Shown piece by piece: positions 1-7,766 of a DNA stretch of 64,000 nucleotides. The notes beneath the pieces were generated by a model. It saw only the letters and a program-made list of their open reading frames with translations. It was not told where the DNA came from and searched no databases. Source of the stretch: Herbidospora mongoliensis (GTDB taxonomy: Bacteria > Actinomycetota > Actinomycetes > Streptosporangiales > Streptosporangiaceae); contig NZ_BBXD01000029.1 of assembly GCF_001570545.1 (NCBI RefSeq), forward strand, positions 24,401 through 88,400. Reading direction: 5' to 3'. Position 1 is the stretch's first letter. Every line of letters begins with the position of its first letter. Made by a program: the position numbers and the translations under genes.

Positions 1-1
1 C

Positions 2-406
2 ACGATGGCGGCCCAAGACGAACTCACGGCGAAGCTCGAATCCGGCGAGCAGCGGATACCCAAGAGCCAGATCCACGTGGTCGTGCAGAACGGCTCGGGC
101 CGCGGCGGCCTGGCCACGAACGTGGCGGCCGTTCTGGAGCAGCGCGGCTACCACATCCTCAAGGTCGAGGACGCGCCGAAGCCCTACCCGAAGACGTTCG
201 TCAAATACACCCCGAGCGGCCAGACCCGCGCGGTGCGGGTGTTCCGCGAACTGCTGAAGTCGACGACGTTCAACGTGAAGAACGGGACAACACAACAAGT
301 CGTTTTGGTGCTGGGCTCCGACTACCAAGGCCTCAAGCAGCCCAAAGCCTCCATCGAGGACGTCGAGGGCTTCGACGCGACGCACGACACCTGCACCACC
401 CAGTAG
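2..406 (+). CDS. LytR_C-domain C-terminus of an LCP-type protein (partial)
   Basis: The left edge cuts this gene; the frame is open to base 2, so the true start lies outside. The visible 134 or so residues match the LytR_C domain that follows the catalytic LCP domain in many actinobacterial LytR-CpsA-Psr proteins. Seen directly: a beta-rich start (IHVVVQNGSGRGGLA) typical of that domain (V-x-V-x-N-G-[ST]-G-x-x-G-x-A), then a hydrophobic VVLVLGSDY strand, then an acidic tail. LCP enzymes attach glycopolymers such as arabinogalactan or teichoic-type polymers to peptidoglycan outside the membrane. A complete LCP gene follows 36 bases downstream in the same direction. Whether an LCP catalytic domain precedes this part cannot be seen. 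Confidence 0.75.
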   Translation, partial: TMAAQDELTAKLESGEQRIPKSQIHVVVQNGSGRGGLATNVAAVLEQRGYHILKVEDAPKPYPKTFVKYTPSGQTRAVRVFRELLKSTTFNVKNGTTQQVVLVLGSDYQGLKQPKASIEDVEGFDATHDTCTTQ

Positions 407-411
407 CGTTA

Positions 412-430
412 GCCCGGTATCGAACCGGGC
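412..430 (+). terminator. Hairpin between two LCP genes
   Basis: GCCCGGT (412-418) and ACCGGGC (424-430) form a perfect 7-bp stem with a 5-nt loop just after the first stop codon. There is no U-run, so this may be a weak terminator or an mRNA-stabilising hairpin within an operon. Confidence 0.45.
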
Positions 431-442
431 ATATGGGGCGTC

Positions 443-1723
443 ATGCGCGAAAACAGGAGCCTGCGTCGGGCGCTGGCACTGACGTTGGCTTCAGCTTTTC
501 TGTGGGGGGTCGCGCACATCTGGGCGGGCCGGACCCGGACCGGACTGGCGCTGGCCGGTGTCTATCTACTCGTCGTCTCCGCCGTCGTGACCGTGGTCAC
601 CAACGCCTGGTCACACCTGCCGTCCCTGCTGCTGCAGCGGCTCGACGCGGCCGCCGTCGCCGGGGTCGTGGTGGCCGTGGTGTGGGCGGCGGTGATCGTG
701 TGGTCGTGGCTGGTGGTCGCGCCCCGGCGGGTGCGGCTGGGGCTTCCGCTGATCGCCGTGGCCGGGCTGTGCGCGCTGGTGGTGGCGCCGCTGGGATACG
801 CGTCCCGGGTGGCGTACGTGTCCAACGAGGTCGTCAGCTCGGTGTTCGTCGCGGACGACCCGGCTGACCAGGGAACGCAGGTCGTGACCCCGGTGGCCGC
901 CGACCCGTGGGCGGGCCGCCAGCGCCTGAACATCCTCCTCGTCGGCGCCGACGCGGCCCCCGACCGGCCAGGGGCGCGGACCGACAGCATGACGGTCGCG
1001 TCGGTCGACACCCGTACGGGGGAGTCGATCCTGTTCTCCCTGCCGAGGAACCTGCAGAACGTCCCGCTCGACGACTTCCCCTCCGCCTCGCTGCTCAACG
1101 AGGTCTTCCAGTGGGGCGAGGACCACGGGGACTCCGGCGCCGACCTGCTGAAGTCGACGATCGGCGACATCCTCGGCCTGCACGTCGACTACTACGCGAT
1201 GGTCGACATGAGGGGCTTCGCCCAGATCATCAACGCGATGGGCGGGGTGACCCTCACGGTGAAGAACGACATCGTGTTCGGCGCCTACCGCGAGGGCCTC
1301 ATCAAGGCCGGCACCCAGCACATGAACGGCACCGAGGCGCTGTGGTTCGGCCGCTCCCGGACCGACAGCGACGACTACCAGCGCATGGGCCGGCAGAAGT
1401 GCCTCCTGAACGCGGTCGCAGAACAGGCCGATCCGTTGAAGGTGCTGAGCGGCTTCGAGCGCATCGCCGACGTGACCAAGCGATACGTGTCGACCGACAT
1501 CCCCCGGAGCCTGCTGCCCGGCCTGATAGACCTGGCTCCGAAGGTGAAGGACGCCGACATCACCAGCTTGCAGTTCGTGCCGCCGCTGATCCGGACGGGC
1601 AGCCCCGACTGGGACCTCATCCGCGCGAAGGTCCACGACGAGCTGAGCCCCCGCCCGGTCGCCGCGACCGCCAAGCCGAAGGCCGCCAAGAAGGCGATCG
1701 ACCTCGACGAGTCCTGCGCCTAA
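443..1723 (+). CDS. LCP (LytR-CpsA-Psr) family cell-wall polymer ligase
   Basis: This 426-residue membrane protein has an extracellular LCP domain, known to transfer undecaprenyl-linked glycopolymers to peptidoglycan. The N-terminal ~130 residues carry about four hydrophobic segments, more than the single anchor usual for LCP proteins. The LCP domain begins near residue 155 (LNILLVGAD) and shows family signatures: the arginine/aspartate pair in ARTDSMTVASVD, LPRN, DYYAMVDMRGF, INAMGGV, and the late arginine cluster FGRSRTDSDDYQR. It follows another LCP-related gene after 36 bases, so the two may be co-transcribed. The ATG at 443 is the first start compatible with the membrane segment. There is no LytR_C domain at the C-terminus, which is short and lysine-rich. 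Confidence 0.88.
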   Translation: MRENRSLRRALALTLASAFLWGVAHIWAGRTRTGLALAGVYLLVVSAVVTVVTNAWSHLPSLLLQRLDAAAVAGVVVAVVWAAVIVWSWLVVAPRRVRLGLPLIAVAGLCALVVAPLGYASRVAYVSNEVVSSVFVADDPADQGTQVVTPVAADPWAGRQRLNILLVGADAAPDRPGARTDSMTVASVDTRTGESILFSLPRNLQNVPLDDFPSASLLNEVFQWGEDHGDSGADLLKSTIGDILGLHVDYYAMVDMRGFAQIINAMGGVTLTVKNDIVFGAYREGLIKAGTQHMNGTEALWFGRSRTDSDDYQRMGRQKCLLNAVAEQADPLKVLSGFERIADVTKRYVSTDIPRSLLPGLIDLAPKVKDADITSLQFVPPLIRTGSPDWDLIRAKVHDELSPRPVAATAKPKAAKKAIDLDESCA

Positions 1724-1822
1724 CGGGCGTTCGATTCGGCCCCACCGGAAGCGCCGTATAAGGCGAACTACTCATACCGAACGGACGAGCCGGTCTCGCC
1801 TCCAGGACACATGTCGTTGGCA

Positions 1823-1842
1823 TGTAGACGTGCTGTAGACGT
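1823..1842 (+). promoter_or_regulatory. Direct repeat TGTAGACGT x2, upstream of ABC importer operon
   Basis: TGTAGACGT occurs at 1823-1831 and 1834-1842, an 11-bp period, about one helical turn. It lies just upstream of the putative -35 at 1868 and is a plausible activator or repressor site. The protein that binds is unknown; the Rrf2 regulator encoded at the end of the operon is one candidate. Confidence 0.4.
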
Positions 1843-1867
1843 ATTGAAGTCCTAAAACCTATCGGAC

Positions 1868-1896
1868 TTGACGGGAATCTTTGATCGCTCTTTAAT
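1868..1896 (+). promoter_or_regulatory. Putative promoter of ABC importer operon
   Basis: TTGACG (1868-1873) and TTTAAT (1891-1896) are separated by 17 nt and resemble a housekeeping sigma promoter. The stretch is clearly more AT-rich than its surroundings. Downstream, CTAA and TTAG half-sites (about 1901-1919) flank the likely transcription start and could be an operator. Confidence 0.5.
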
Positions 1897-1939
1897 ACTC
1901 CCTAACCCGACTTATTTAGTAGGAATCAGGGAGAAGCGT

Positions 1940-3025
1940 ATGAAGGCTCGCAGGGTTCGCGGGGTTGTCGCCGCGCTGGCCGCGGTGGTCGTGACCTCGC
2001 TCGCGGCCGCCTGCGGCGGGGGTGGCACCACCGCTGACGGAGGTGCCTCCGCTCCCGCCGGTGGCACCGCTGCCGCGGAGAAGAGCGAGCTCCGGCTCGG
2101 CTTCTTCCCGAACATCACCCACTCGACCGCCCTCGTCGGCGTCGAGAAGGGCTTCTACACCAAGGCTCTGGGCGACAACGTCACCCTGAAGACGACCACC
2201 TTCAACGCCGGTCCCGCCGCCATCGAGGCGGTCTTCTCCGGGGCCATCGACGCGACGTACATCGGCCCGAACCCCGCGATCAACGCGTGGGAGAAGTCGA
2301 AGGGCGCGGCGATCAAGATCGTGGCCGGGGCGGCGTCGGGAGGCGTCTACCTGATCGTGAAGCCGGAGATCAACTCCATCGAGGATCTCAAGGGCAAGAA
2401 GGTCGCCACGCCGCAGCTCGGCAACACCCAGGACGTCGCGCTCCGCTACTACCTGGACGAGAAGGGCATCAAGACCGACACCAAGGGTGGCGGCGAGGTG
2501 TCGATCGTGCCGCAGGAGAACTCGCAGACCCTGCAGACCTTCGCCACCGGTGACATCGACGCCGCTTGGGTGCCTGAGCCCTTCGCCAGCCGCCTGATCC
2601 AGGAGAGCGGCGGCAAGATCCTGATCGACGAGCGCGACCTGTGGCCGAACAAGCAGTTCGTGATCACGCACCTGATCGTCCGGCAGGACTGGGCCAAGGA
2701 GCACCCCGACCTGGTCAAGAAGCTGATCGAGGGCCACGTCGAGTCGACCGCCTTCATCAACTCCGACCCGGCCGGCGCGGCCACCGCGGTCAACTCGCAG
2801 CTGGAGAAGCTGACCGGCAAGCCCCTCAAGCCCGAGGTGCTGGACACCGCGTTCAAGAACATCACGTTCACCAACGACCCGATCGCCTCGTCGCTGGTCG
2901 GCAGCGCCGACCACGCCATCAAGGTGGGCCTGCTCCAGCCGATCGACCTGAACGGCATCTACGACCTGACCACGCTCAACGGGATCCTGTCCGCCAAGGG
3001 CGAGACGGCGGTGAGCGACAAGTGA
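1940..3025 (+). CDS. ABC transporter substrate-binding lipoprotein (nitrate/sulfonate/taurine type)
   Basis: This 361-residue lipoprotein should bind an organic sulfur or similar anion outside the membrane for the importer encoded next. I place the start at ATG 1940, with GGGAGAAG just upstream. The longer frame from 1868 would run through the promoter and spoil the signal peptide. The N-terminus has KARR, a hydrophobic core and a lipobox ending LAAAC before a Gly/Ala linker. The mature part opens with LRLGFFPNITHSTALVG, typical of SsuA/TauA-like proteins, and has the conserved AAWVPEPFASRL segment near residue 190. It is the first gene of a four-gene operon; its TGA overlaps the GTG start of the ATPase gene. 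The substrate is inferred from the family only. Confidence 0.85.
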   Translation: MKARRVRGVVAALAAVVVTSLAAACGGGGTTADGGASAPAGGTAAAEKSELRLGFFPNITHSTALVGVEKGFYTKALGDNVTLKTTTFNAGPAAIEAVFSGAIDATYIGPNPAINAWEKSKGAAIKIVAGAASGGVYLIVKPEINSIEDLKGKKVATPQLGNTQDVALRYYLDEKGIKTDTKGGGEVSIVPQENSQTLQTFATGDIDAAWVPEPFASRLIQESGGKILIDERDLWPNKQFVITHLIVRQDWAKEHPDLVKKLIEGHVESTAFINSDPAGAATAVNSQLEKLTGKPLKPEVLDTAFKNITFTNDPIASSLVGSADHAIKVGLLQPIDLNGIYDLTTLNGILSAKGETAVSDK

Positions 3026-3807
3026 CAGCTCCTACCCAGGAGCTCGGCCACGGCCGGACGGAGGGCCCCGCGCCCGCCGTCCGGCTGGACGCCGTCTCCA
3101 AGGTGTACGGCCGGGGCGCCACCAGCCTCCTCGCCCTCGACCAGGTCTCCCTGAACGCGGCGCAGGGCGAGTTCGTCTGTCTGCTCGGCGCGTCGGGCTG
3201 CGGCAAGAGCACGATGCTCAACCTCGTCGCGGGCCTCGACCGGCCGACCGCCGGGACCATCGAGACCGGCGGCAAGCAGATCGCCATGATGTTCCAGGAA
3301 CCGGCGCTGTTCCCCTGGCTCACCGTCACGGGCAACATCGAGCTGGCCCTGCGCAAGCTCGACCGCAAGAAGCGCAAGGAGCGGGCGGCCGAGCTTCTCG
3401 ACGTCGTCCACCTCGGCGGATTCGCCAAGAAGCGCCCCCACGAACTGTCCGGCGGCATGCGCCAGCGGGTCGCCCTGGCCCGCGCGCTCGCTCAGGAGGC
3501 CGACATCCTCCTGATGGACGAACCCTTCGGCGCCCTCGACGCGATGACCCGCGACCTGCTCCACGACGAACTCGAGCGCATCTGGCGTGAGCGCAATCTG
3601 ACGATCCTGTTCGTCACGCACAACGTCCGCGAGGCGGTCCGCCTCGGCGACCGGGTGGTTCTCCTGTCCAGCCGCCCGGGCACCGTCATCGAGGACTACA
3701 CGGTGGATCTCGAACGGCCCCGCCGGACGGAGTCGCCCGAGGTCGCCAAGCTCGCAGGAGAGATCACGGTCCGCCTCAAGGAGGAGGTCAGCCGGCATGG
3801 CCGCTGA
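3022..3807 (+). CDS. ABC transporter ATPase (SsuB/TauB type)
   Basis: This is the cytoplasmic ATPase of the importer, 261 residues. The start is GTG 3022, overlapping the preceding TGA as GTGA, which suggests translational coupling; the open frame extends further upstream but only inside the previous gene. Motifs seen: Walker A GASGCGKST, a Q-loop in MMFQEPALFPW, signature LSGGMRQRVALARAL, Walker B ILLMDEPFGALD, and the switch histidine in FVTHNVREA. The short N-terminal leader before AVRLDAVSKVYG is slightly longer than in many homologues. The 3' end overlaps the permease start by 11 bases. Confidence 0.93.
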   Translation: MTAPTQELGHGRTEGPAPAVRLDAVSKVYGRGATSLLALDQVSLNAAQGEFVCLLGASGCGKSTMLNLVAGLDRPTAGTIETGGKQIAMMFQEPALFPWLTVTGNIELALRKLDRKKRKERAAELLDVVHLGGFAKKRPHELSGGMRQRVALARALAQEADILLMDEPFGALDAMTRDLLHDELERIWRERNLTILFVTHNVREAVRLGDRVVLLSSRPGTVIEDYTVDLERPRRTESPEVAKLAGEITVRLKEEVSRHGR

Positions 3808-4681
3808 AACCGCCGTCGACACCGCGGAAGAGAAGGTCAACGCCCAAATCGCCGGGCTCGACGCGCTCGAGATCCAGGTCAAGGCGAAGCGGAACCTCCC
3901 CGCCGCGCTCTGGGGCCGCGTGTGGCCCATGTTCCTGGCCATCTCGATCGTCCTGGCCATCTGGGAAGCGGTCGTCCTGGCCGAGTTCTGGCCCGAATAC
4001 GTCTTCGCCGGGCCCGTCACCGCGCTCGGCGAGCTCGGGGCGCGCCTGGGTGAGGCCGAGTTCTGGCACGCCGTCGCCACCACGATGCGCCGCGCCGTCT
4101 CCGGCTTCCTGCTCGCCATCCTCGTCGGCGTCGCCGTCGGCGCGGCCGTCTCCCGGATCAAGCTGCTCCGGGCGGCGTTCGGGTCGCTGATCACCGGTCT
4201 CCAGACGATGCCGTCGATCGCCTGGTTCCCGCTCGCCATCCTGCTCTTCGGCCTGACCGAGAACGCGATCACCTTCGTGGTCGTGCTCGGCGCCGCCCCC
4301 TCGATCGCCAACGGCCTCATCACCGGCGTCGACTACACCCCACCGATCCTGCTGCGAGCCGGGCACGTCCTGGGCCTGCGGAGGCTCTCGCTCTACCGTC
4401 ACCTGATCCTCCCCGCGTCGCTGCCGTCGTTCCTGGCGGGACTGAAGCAGGGCTGGGCGTTCGCGTGGCGGTCGCTGATGGCCGGCGAGATCCTCGTGAT
4501 CATCGCCAATCAGCCGTCGCTGGGCGAGCAGCTCCACTTCGCCCGTGAGCTGGCCGATTCGGCCCGCCTGCTGGCCACGATGATTGTCATCCTGCTCATC
4601 GGCATCGTGGTCGACGTGCTCTTCGGCGCAGCGGATAACGCGCTGCGCCGGCGGTGGGGTCTGGACCAGCGGATCGGCTGA
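3797..4681 (+). CDS. ABC transporter permease (SsuC/TauC type)
   Basis: This 294-residue inner-membrane permease belongs to the binding-protein-dependent family. After a charged N-terminus of about 45 residues there are around six membrane segments. The cytoplasmic coupling loop is visible as ASLPSFLAGLKQGWAFAW (EAA-loop-like, near residue 210). It follows the ATPase with an 11-base overlap and precedes the Rrf2 gene by 5 bases. Together the three genes form a complete importer. Confidence 0.92.
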   Translation: MAAETAVDTAEEKVNAQIAGLDALEIQVKAKRNLPAALWGRVWPMFLAISIVLAIWEAVVLAEFWPEYVFAGPVTALGELGARLGEAEFWHAVATTMRRAVSGFLLAILVGVAVGAAVSRIKLLRAAFGSLITGLQTMPSIAWFPLAILLFGLTENAITFVVVLGAAPSIANGLITGVDYTPPILLRAGHVLGLRRLSLYRHLILPASLPSFLAGLKQGWAFAWRSLMAGEILVIIANQPSLGEQLHFARELADSARLLATMIVILLIGIVVDVLFGAADNALRRRWGLDQRIG

Positions 4682-4686
4682 CAGGC

Positions 4687-5079
4687 ATGCGCCTGTCGGC
4701 CCGCACCCATTACGCGCTCCGGGCGGCGGCCGAACTCGCGGCCGCCCCTCCGGGGCCCGTCCCGGCGGAACGCATCTCGACCGCCCAACGCATCCCTCGC
4801 AGATTCCTCGACAACATCCTGCTGCAGCTCAGGCGGGCCGGATTGATCCACAGCCAGCGAGGCCCCGACGGCGGCTACTGGCTGGCCAGGCCCGCCGACC
4901 AGATCACGCTCGCCGAGGTGATCGTGGTCATCGAGGGGGTGCCCCAGGACAACGAGGCGTTCTTCGGCGCCTCGGAACCGCTGGAGAAGGTCTGGTCGGC
5001 GATACGTGAGAACGAGACCCGCGTGCTCACCGGCGTGACGCTCGCGCATCTCGCGGGCGGCTCTCTACCGACCCTGTAG
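4687..5079 (+). CDS. Rrf2 family regulator without cysteines
   Basis: This is a 130-residue DNA-binding protein with an N-terminal winged helix (MRLSARTHYALRAAAELA) and the wing motif GPDGGYWLARP, both typical of Rrf2. I chose ATG 4687 because family members start at this methionine. The protein contains no cysteine, so it cannot hold the Fe-S cluster of IscR or NsrR. That resembles CymR-type sulfur regulators, which sense through a protein partner or metabolite. It is the last gene of the importer operon (5-base gap), so autogenous control of the sulfonate-type importer is likely but unproven. Confidence 0.85.
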   Translation: MRLSARTHYALRAAAELAAAPPGPVPAERISTAQRIPRRFLDNILLQLRRAGLIHSQRGPDGGYWLARPADQITLAEVIVVIEGVPQDNEAFFGASEPLEKVWSAIRENETRVLTGVTLAHLAGGSLPTL

Positions 5080-5167
5080 ATCGACCTGTGACGCTTATCT
5101 CACCTCTGCCCCATTAGTTATGGAAGACTCCCAGTCCAGTAGTCCGGCCCGGTGCAGAGGCGGCGTG

Positions 5168-6688
5168 ATGGGAAGTCCGGGACAGCTCGTCGTCAAGCGG
5201 TACCGGCTTGTTCGGGCGCTCGGCCAGGGCAACACCGGCGTCGTCTGGGAAGGCCACGACGACCTGCTCGACCGCCCGGTCGCGGTCCGCGAGGTGCTGC
5301 TCCCCGCCGGGCTGCGGGAGACCCGCCAGACCGCCTTGCAGCAGCGCATCGCGCGGGAGTCCCGGCAGGCCGAACGCCTGCGGCATCCCGGCATCGCCGC
5401 CGTCTTCGACGTCGCGGAAGAAGACGGCAGGCTCTGGGTCGTCATGGAGTTGGCCCGCTCCCGGTCTCTCGACGGGATCGTGGCGAGCGACGGGCCTTTG
5501 GAGGTCCCGAAGGCCGCCCACGTGATCAGGACCGCCCTGTCGGCCCTCACGGTCGCCCACGCGGCGGGGGTCCGGCACGGCGACGTACGGCCCGCCAACA
5601 TCCTGGTCGGGCACGACGGCCGGGTCGTGCTGGCCGACTTCGGGGTGGGCGCCGTGGCGGCCGATCCGGTGTTCGCCAAGCGGGTGGGCGAACGGTCGCC
5701 CGCGCACGGGGAGTCGTGGAGTTCGGCGCGGTCGACGTCGGCGTTCCGGGCGCCCGAGCGGACCGATCCGGACACGCCGGTCAGGGAGGCCGCCGACCTG
5801 TGGTCGCTGGGGGCCTCGCTCTACTTCGCCGTCACCGGGAAGCCTCCGGCGCTGCACGACGAGAAGCCCGCGCGCATCCCCAAGGACATCGACGTGTCGG
5901 CCGCGCCCGAGGAGCTGCGGCCGGTACTCGCGGCGCTGCTGGCGCGCGACCCGAAGCGGCGGCCCTCCCACGAGGCCGCAGACGCGTTGCTGGCGGCGTT
6001 CGAGCCCCCGCCGCCCCCGCCCGAGCCGAAGCCGGTGCGGGGCAGCATGCGGCTGCGGTTCATCGCGGTCGGCACGGCCGTCGTCGTGGTCGCGGGCGCG
6101 CTCAGCGGCTGGGCCCTGTTACGGCCCGACACGACGGTCATCACCACCCGCACCGCCGCGACCGACCCCACCACCGCGCCCGTCGTGCTCCCCTCGCCGT
6201 CGCCCTCGCCGATCGCCGCGCTGCGGTTCAAACTGGAGCGGTACGACTCCCCGGCCGGCTGGCACACCATGGCGCCCAGGGCGTGGAAGCGCTCGGTCGG
6301 CGAATACTCCGTCTGGTGGGTCGACCCGAGGAACCGGGGCCACCTGTCGATAGAGATGACGAACCAGGTGGGCACCGATCCCCTCGCCGCCCTCCACGAG
6401 GCGGAGGCGTTCCTCTATCCGAACGTGGAGGCGTACTCGAAACTGCGCCTGAAGACCGTCGGGTCGAAGCTGGGGTCGGCGGCCGATTGGGAGTTCACCT
6501 GGCGCCAGGTTCGTAACGCCAAGGAAACGCACCTGGTGAAGGGGGAGACGTACCACCAATATCGGCGCGTCATCTCCACTGAAACCACGACAACGGTTCT
6601 CACCTGGACGACCACCGCCGCCGAATGGGAGCGCATGCGGCCCACCCTGCTGAGGGTTTTCCGGGCCTACTCCCCCACGCAGACCTGA
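5168..6688 (+). CDS. Membrane-anchored Ser/Thr protein kinase-like protein
   Basis: This 506-residue protein has a cytoplasmic kinase domain, one membrane helix near residues 294-318, and an extracellular domain of about 165 residues (from FKLERYDSPAGWH). Kinase signatures: glycine loop GQGNTG (19-24), catalytic aspartate in HGDVRPANIL (D139) and DFG (157). The position of the ATP-anchoring lysine in VAxK is arginine (R41, in VAVREV), and HRD is changed to HGD, so activity may be weak or unusual. A proline-rich linker precedes the membrane helix. I chose ATG 5168 (GTG 5165 also possible) because AGAGGCGG lies just upstream; ATG 5120 is an alternative. It appears monocistronic. Confidence 0.82.
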   Translation: MGSPGQLVVKRYRLVRALGQGNTGVVWEGHDDLLDRPVAVREVLLPAGLRETRQTALQQRIARESRQAERLRHPGIAAVFDVAEEDGRLWVVMELARSRSLDGIVASDGPLEVPKAAHVIRTALSALTVAHAAGVRHGDVRPANILVGHDGRVVLADFGVGAVAADPVFAKRVGERSPAHGESWSSARSTSAFRAPERTDPDTPVREAADLWSLGASLYFAVTGKPPALHDEKPARIPKDIDVSAAPEELRPVLAALLARDPKRRPSHEAADALLAAFEPPPPPPEPKPVRGSMRLRFIAVGTAVVVVAGALSGWALLRPDTTVITTRTAATDPTTAPVVLPSPSPSPIAALRFKLERYDSPAGWHTMAPRAWKRSVGEYSVWWVDPRNRGHLSIEMTNQVGTDPLAALHEAEAFLYPNVEAYSKLRLKTVGSKLGSAADWEFTWRQVRNAKETHLVKGETYHQYRRVISTETTTTVLTWTTTAAEWERMRPTLLRVFRAYSPTQT

Positions 6689-6703
6689 GACTCGTGGCAA
6701 ACT

Positions 6704-6734
6704 GATTACGACAATCATTTTCACTGTCGTGATC
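6704..6734 (+). promoter_or_regulatory. Operator-like palindrome with Zur/Fur-type core
   Basis: Two 10-bp arms, GATTACGACA (6704-6713) and TGTCGTGATC (6725-6734), are inverted with one mismatch and 11 nt between them. Inside, 6709-6723 reads CGACAATCATTTTCA, which matches the actinobacterial Zur-type consensus TGAAAATGATTTTCA at 12 of 15 positions. It ends 13 bases before the GTG start of the ATPase gene, where a repressor would block transcription. Regulator identity is inferred from motif similarity only. Confidence 0.6.
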
Positions 6735-6747
6735 AGGGAGACCACCC

Positions 6748-7716
6748 GTGCGTGTTGCCTTCGTCGGCAAGGGCGGTAGCGGTAAGACCACCCTTTCCTC
6801 GCTGTTCGCCCGCTATGCGGCAACGAGCGCCCGGGTCGTGGCGATCGACGCCGACATCAACCAGCACCTGGCGCTCGTCCTCGGCGCCGAGCCGCCCCGC
6901 CCGCTCGGCGGCATGCTGACCGAGCTCAAAGACCATCTGCGCGGCGACAACCCCCGCATCGCCTCGGCGGCGGCGATGGTGAAGACGACCCCGCCAGGCC
7001 GGGGCTCCCGCCTGGTCACCCTCGACGACCCGTTCTTCCCGTCGGCCGAGGTCGAGGGCCTGCGGCTGATGGTGACCGGCCCGTTCAACGAGAGCGACCT
7101 CGGGGTGGCCTGCTACCACTCGAAGGTCGGCGCGGTCGAGCTCTATCTCAACCACCTGGTCGACGGCCGGGGTGAATACGTCGTGGTCGACATGACCGCC
7201 GGGGCCGACTCGTTCGCCAGCGGCATGTTCACCAAGTTCGACGTCACCTTCCTCGTCGTCGAGCCCACCCGCCAGGGCGTGAGCGTCTACCACCAGTACA
7301 AGGAGTACGCCGCCGAGTTCGACGTGACCATCGCGGTCGTCGGCAACAAGATCCAGACCGCCGGCGACCGCGCGTTCCTGCGCGAGCAGGTAGGCCCCGA
7401 CCTGCTCACCTGCCTCGACCACAGCCCCGCCGTGCGGGCCATGGAACAGGGCCGCTCCTTCACCCTGAACGACTTGGAGCCAGGGAACCTCGCCGGTCTC
7501 CAGACCCTGCTCGACCGAGTCGACGCGGCCGAGAAGGACTGGGCGAAGTTCGGCCGCCAGGCGCACGAGTTCCACCTGCGGAACGCGCACGCCTGGGCGA
7601 ACAAGGCGACCGGCCACGACCTGGCCGAACAAATCGACCCCGACTTCATTTTCGGGAACGTCGCCTTGGAAAGCGAGACGCAGGCAGCCGGAGGCCGACT
7701 GTGGCTCGCGCTGTGA
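6748..7716 (+). CDS. CooC/ParA-like P-loop ATPase, function unknown
   Basis: A 322-residue member of the MinD/ParA/CooC superfamily. It has the deviant Walker A with signature lysine (VGKGGSGKTTLSS, residues 6-18), a Walker A'-like VVAIDADINQH, and a Walker B-like YVVVDMTAGADS. CooC-type ATPases insert metals into enzymes; that role here is only an analogy. The start is GTG 6748, preceded by AGGGAG. The next gene begins 50 bases downstream and is a small conserved protein that I believe usually accompanies this ATPase in Streptomyces-type genomes. The last 15 residues (ESETQAAGGRLWLAL) are encoded by a dispersed repeat element, so the native C-terminus was probably near FIFGN. Confidence 0.8.
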   Translation: MRVAFVGKGGSGKTTLSSLFARYAATSARVVAIDADINQHLALVLGAEPPRPLGGMLTELKDHLRGDNPRIASAAAMVKTTPPGRGSRLVTLDDPFFPSAEVEGLRLMVTGPFNESDLGVACYHSKVGAVELYLNHLVDGRGEYVVVDMTAGADSFASGMFTKFDVTFLVVEPTRQGVSVYHQYKEYAAEFDVTIAVVGNKIQTAGDRAFLREQVGPDLLTCLDHSPAVRAMEQGRSFTLNDLEPGNLAGLQTLLDRVDAAEKDWAKFGRQAHEFHLRNAHAWANKATGHDLAEQIDPDFIFGNVALESETQAAGGRLWLAL

Positions 7717-7727
7717 ACCTGCCCAAG
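7673..7727 (+). repeat. Dispersed 3'-end hairpin element, copy 1
   Basis: Positions 7673-7709 match copies 2 and 3 at 32 of 37 bases, and the following GCTGTGAACCTGCC is identical to copy 3. The outer arms GCGAG and CTCGC and inner arms around GGCC can fold into one long imperfect hairpin. This copy overlaps the end of the CooC-like gene and provides its stop codon. Confidence 0.8.
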
Positions 7728-7766
7728 TTAACGTCAAAAGTGCCCCAACCGAGAGGAGAAAGCCTC

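Noticed and set aside
433..867. Alternative-frame open frame over the LCP gene
   Set aside because: It is an Arg/Gly-rich shadow typical of a frame-shifted high-GC gene.
1868..1939. 24-codon extension of the substrate-binding protein
   Set aside because: It begins on the putative -35 element and would place the signal peptide internally.
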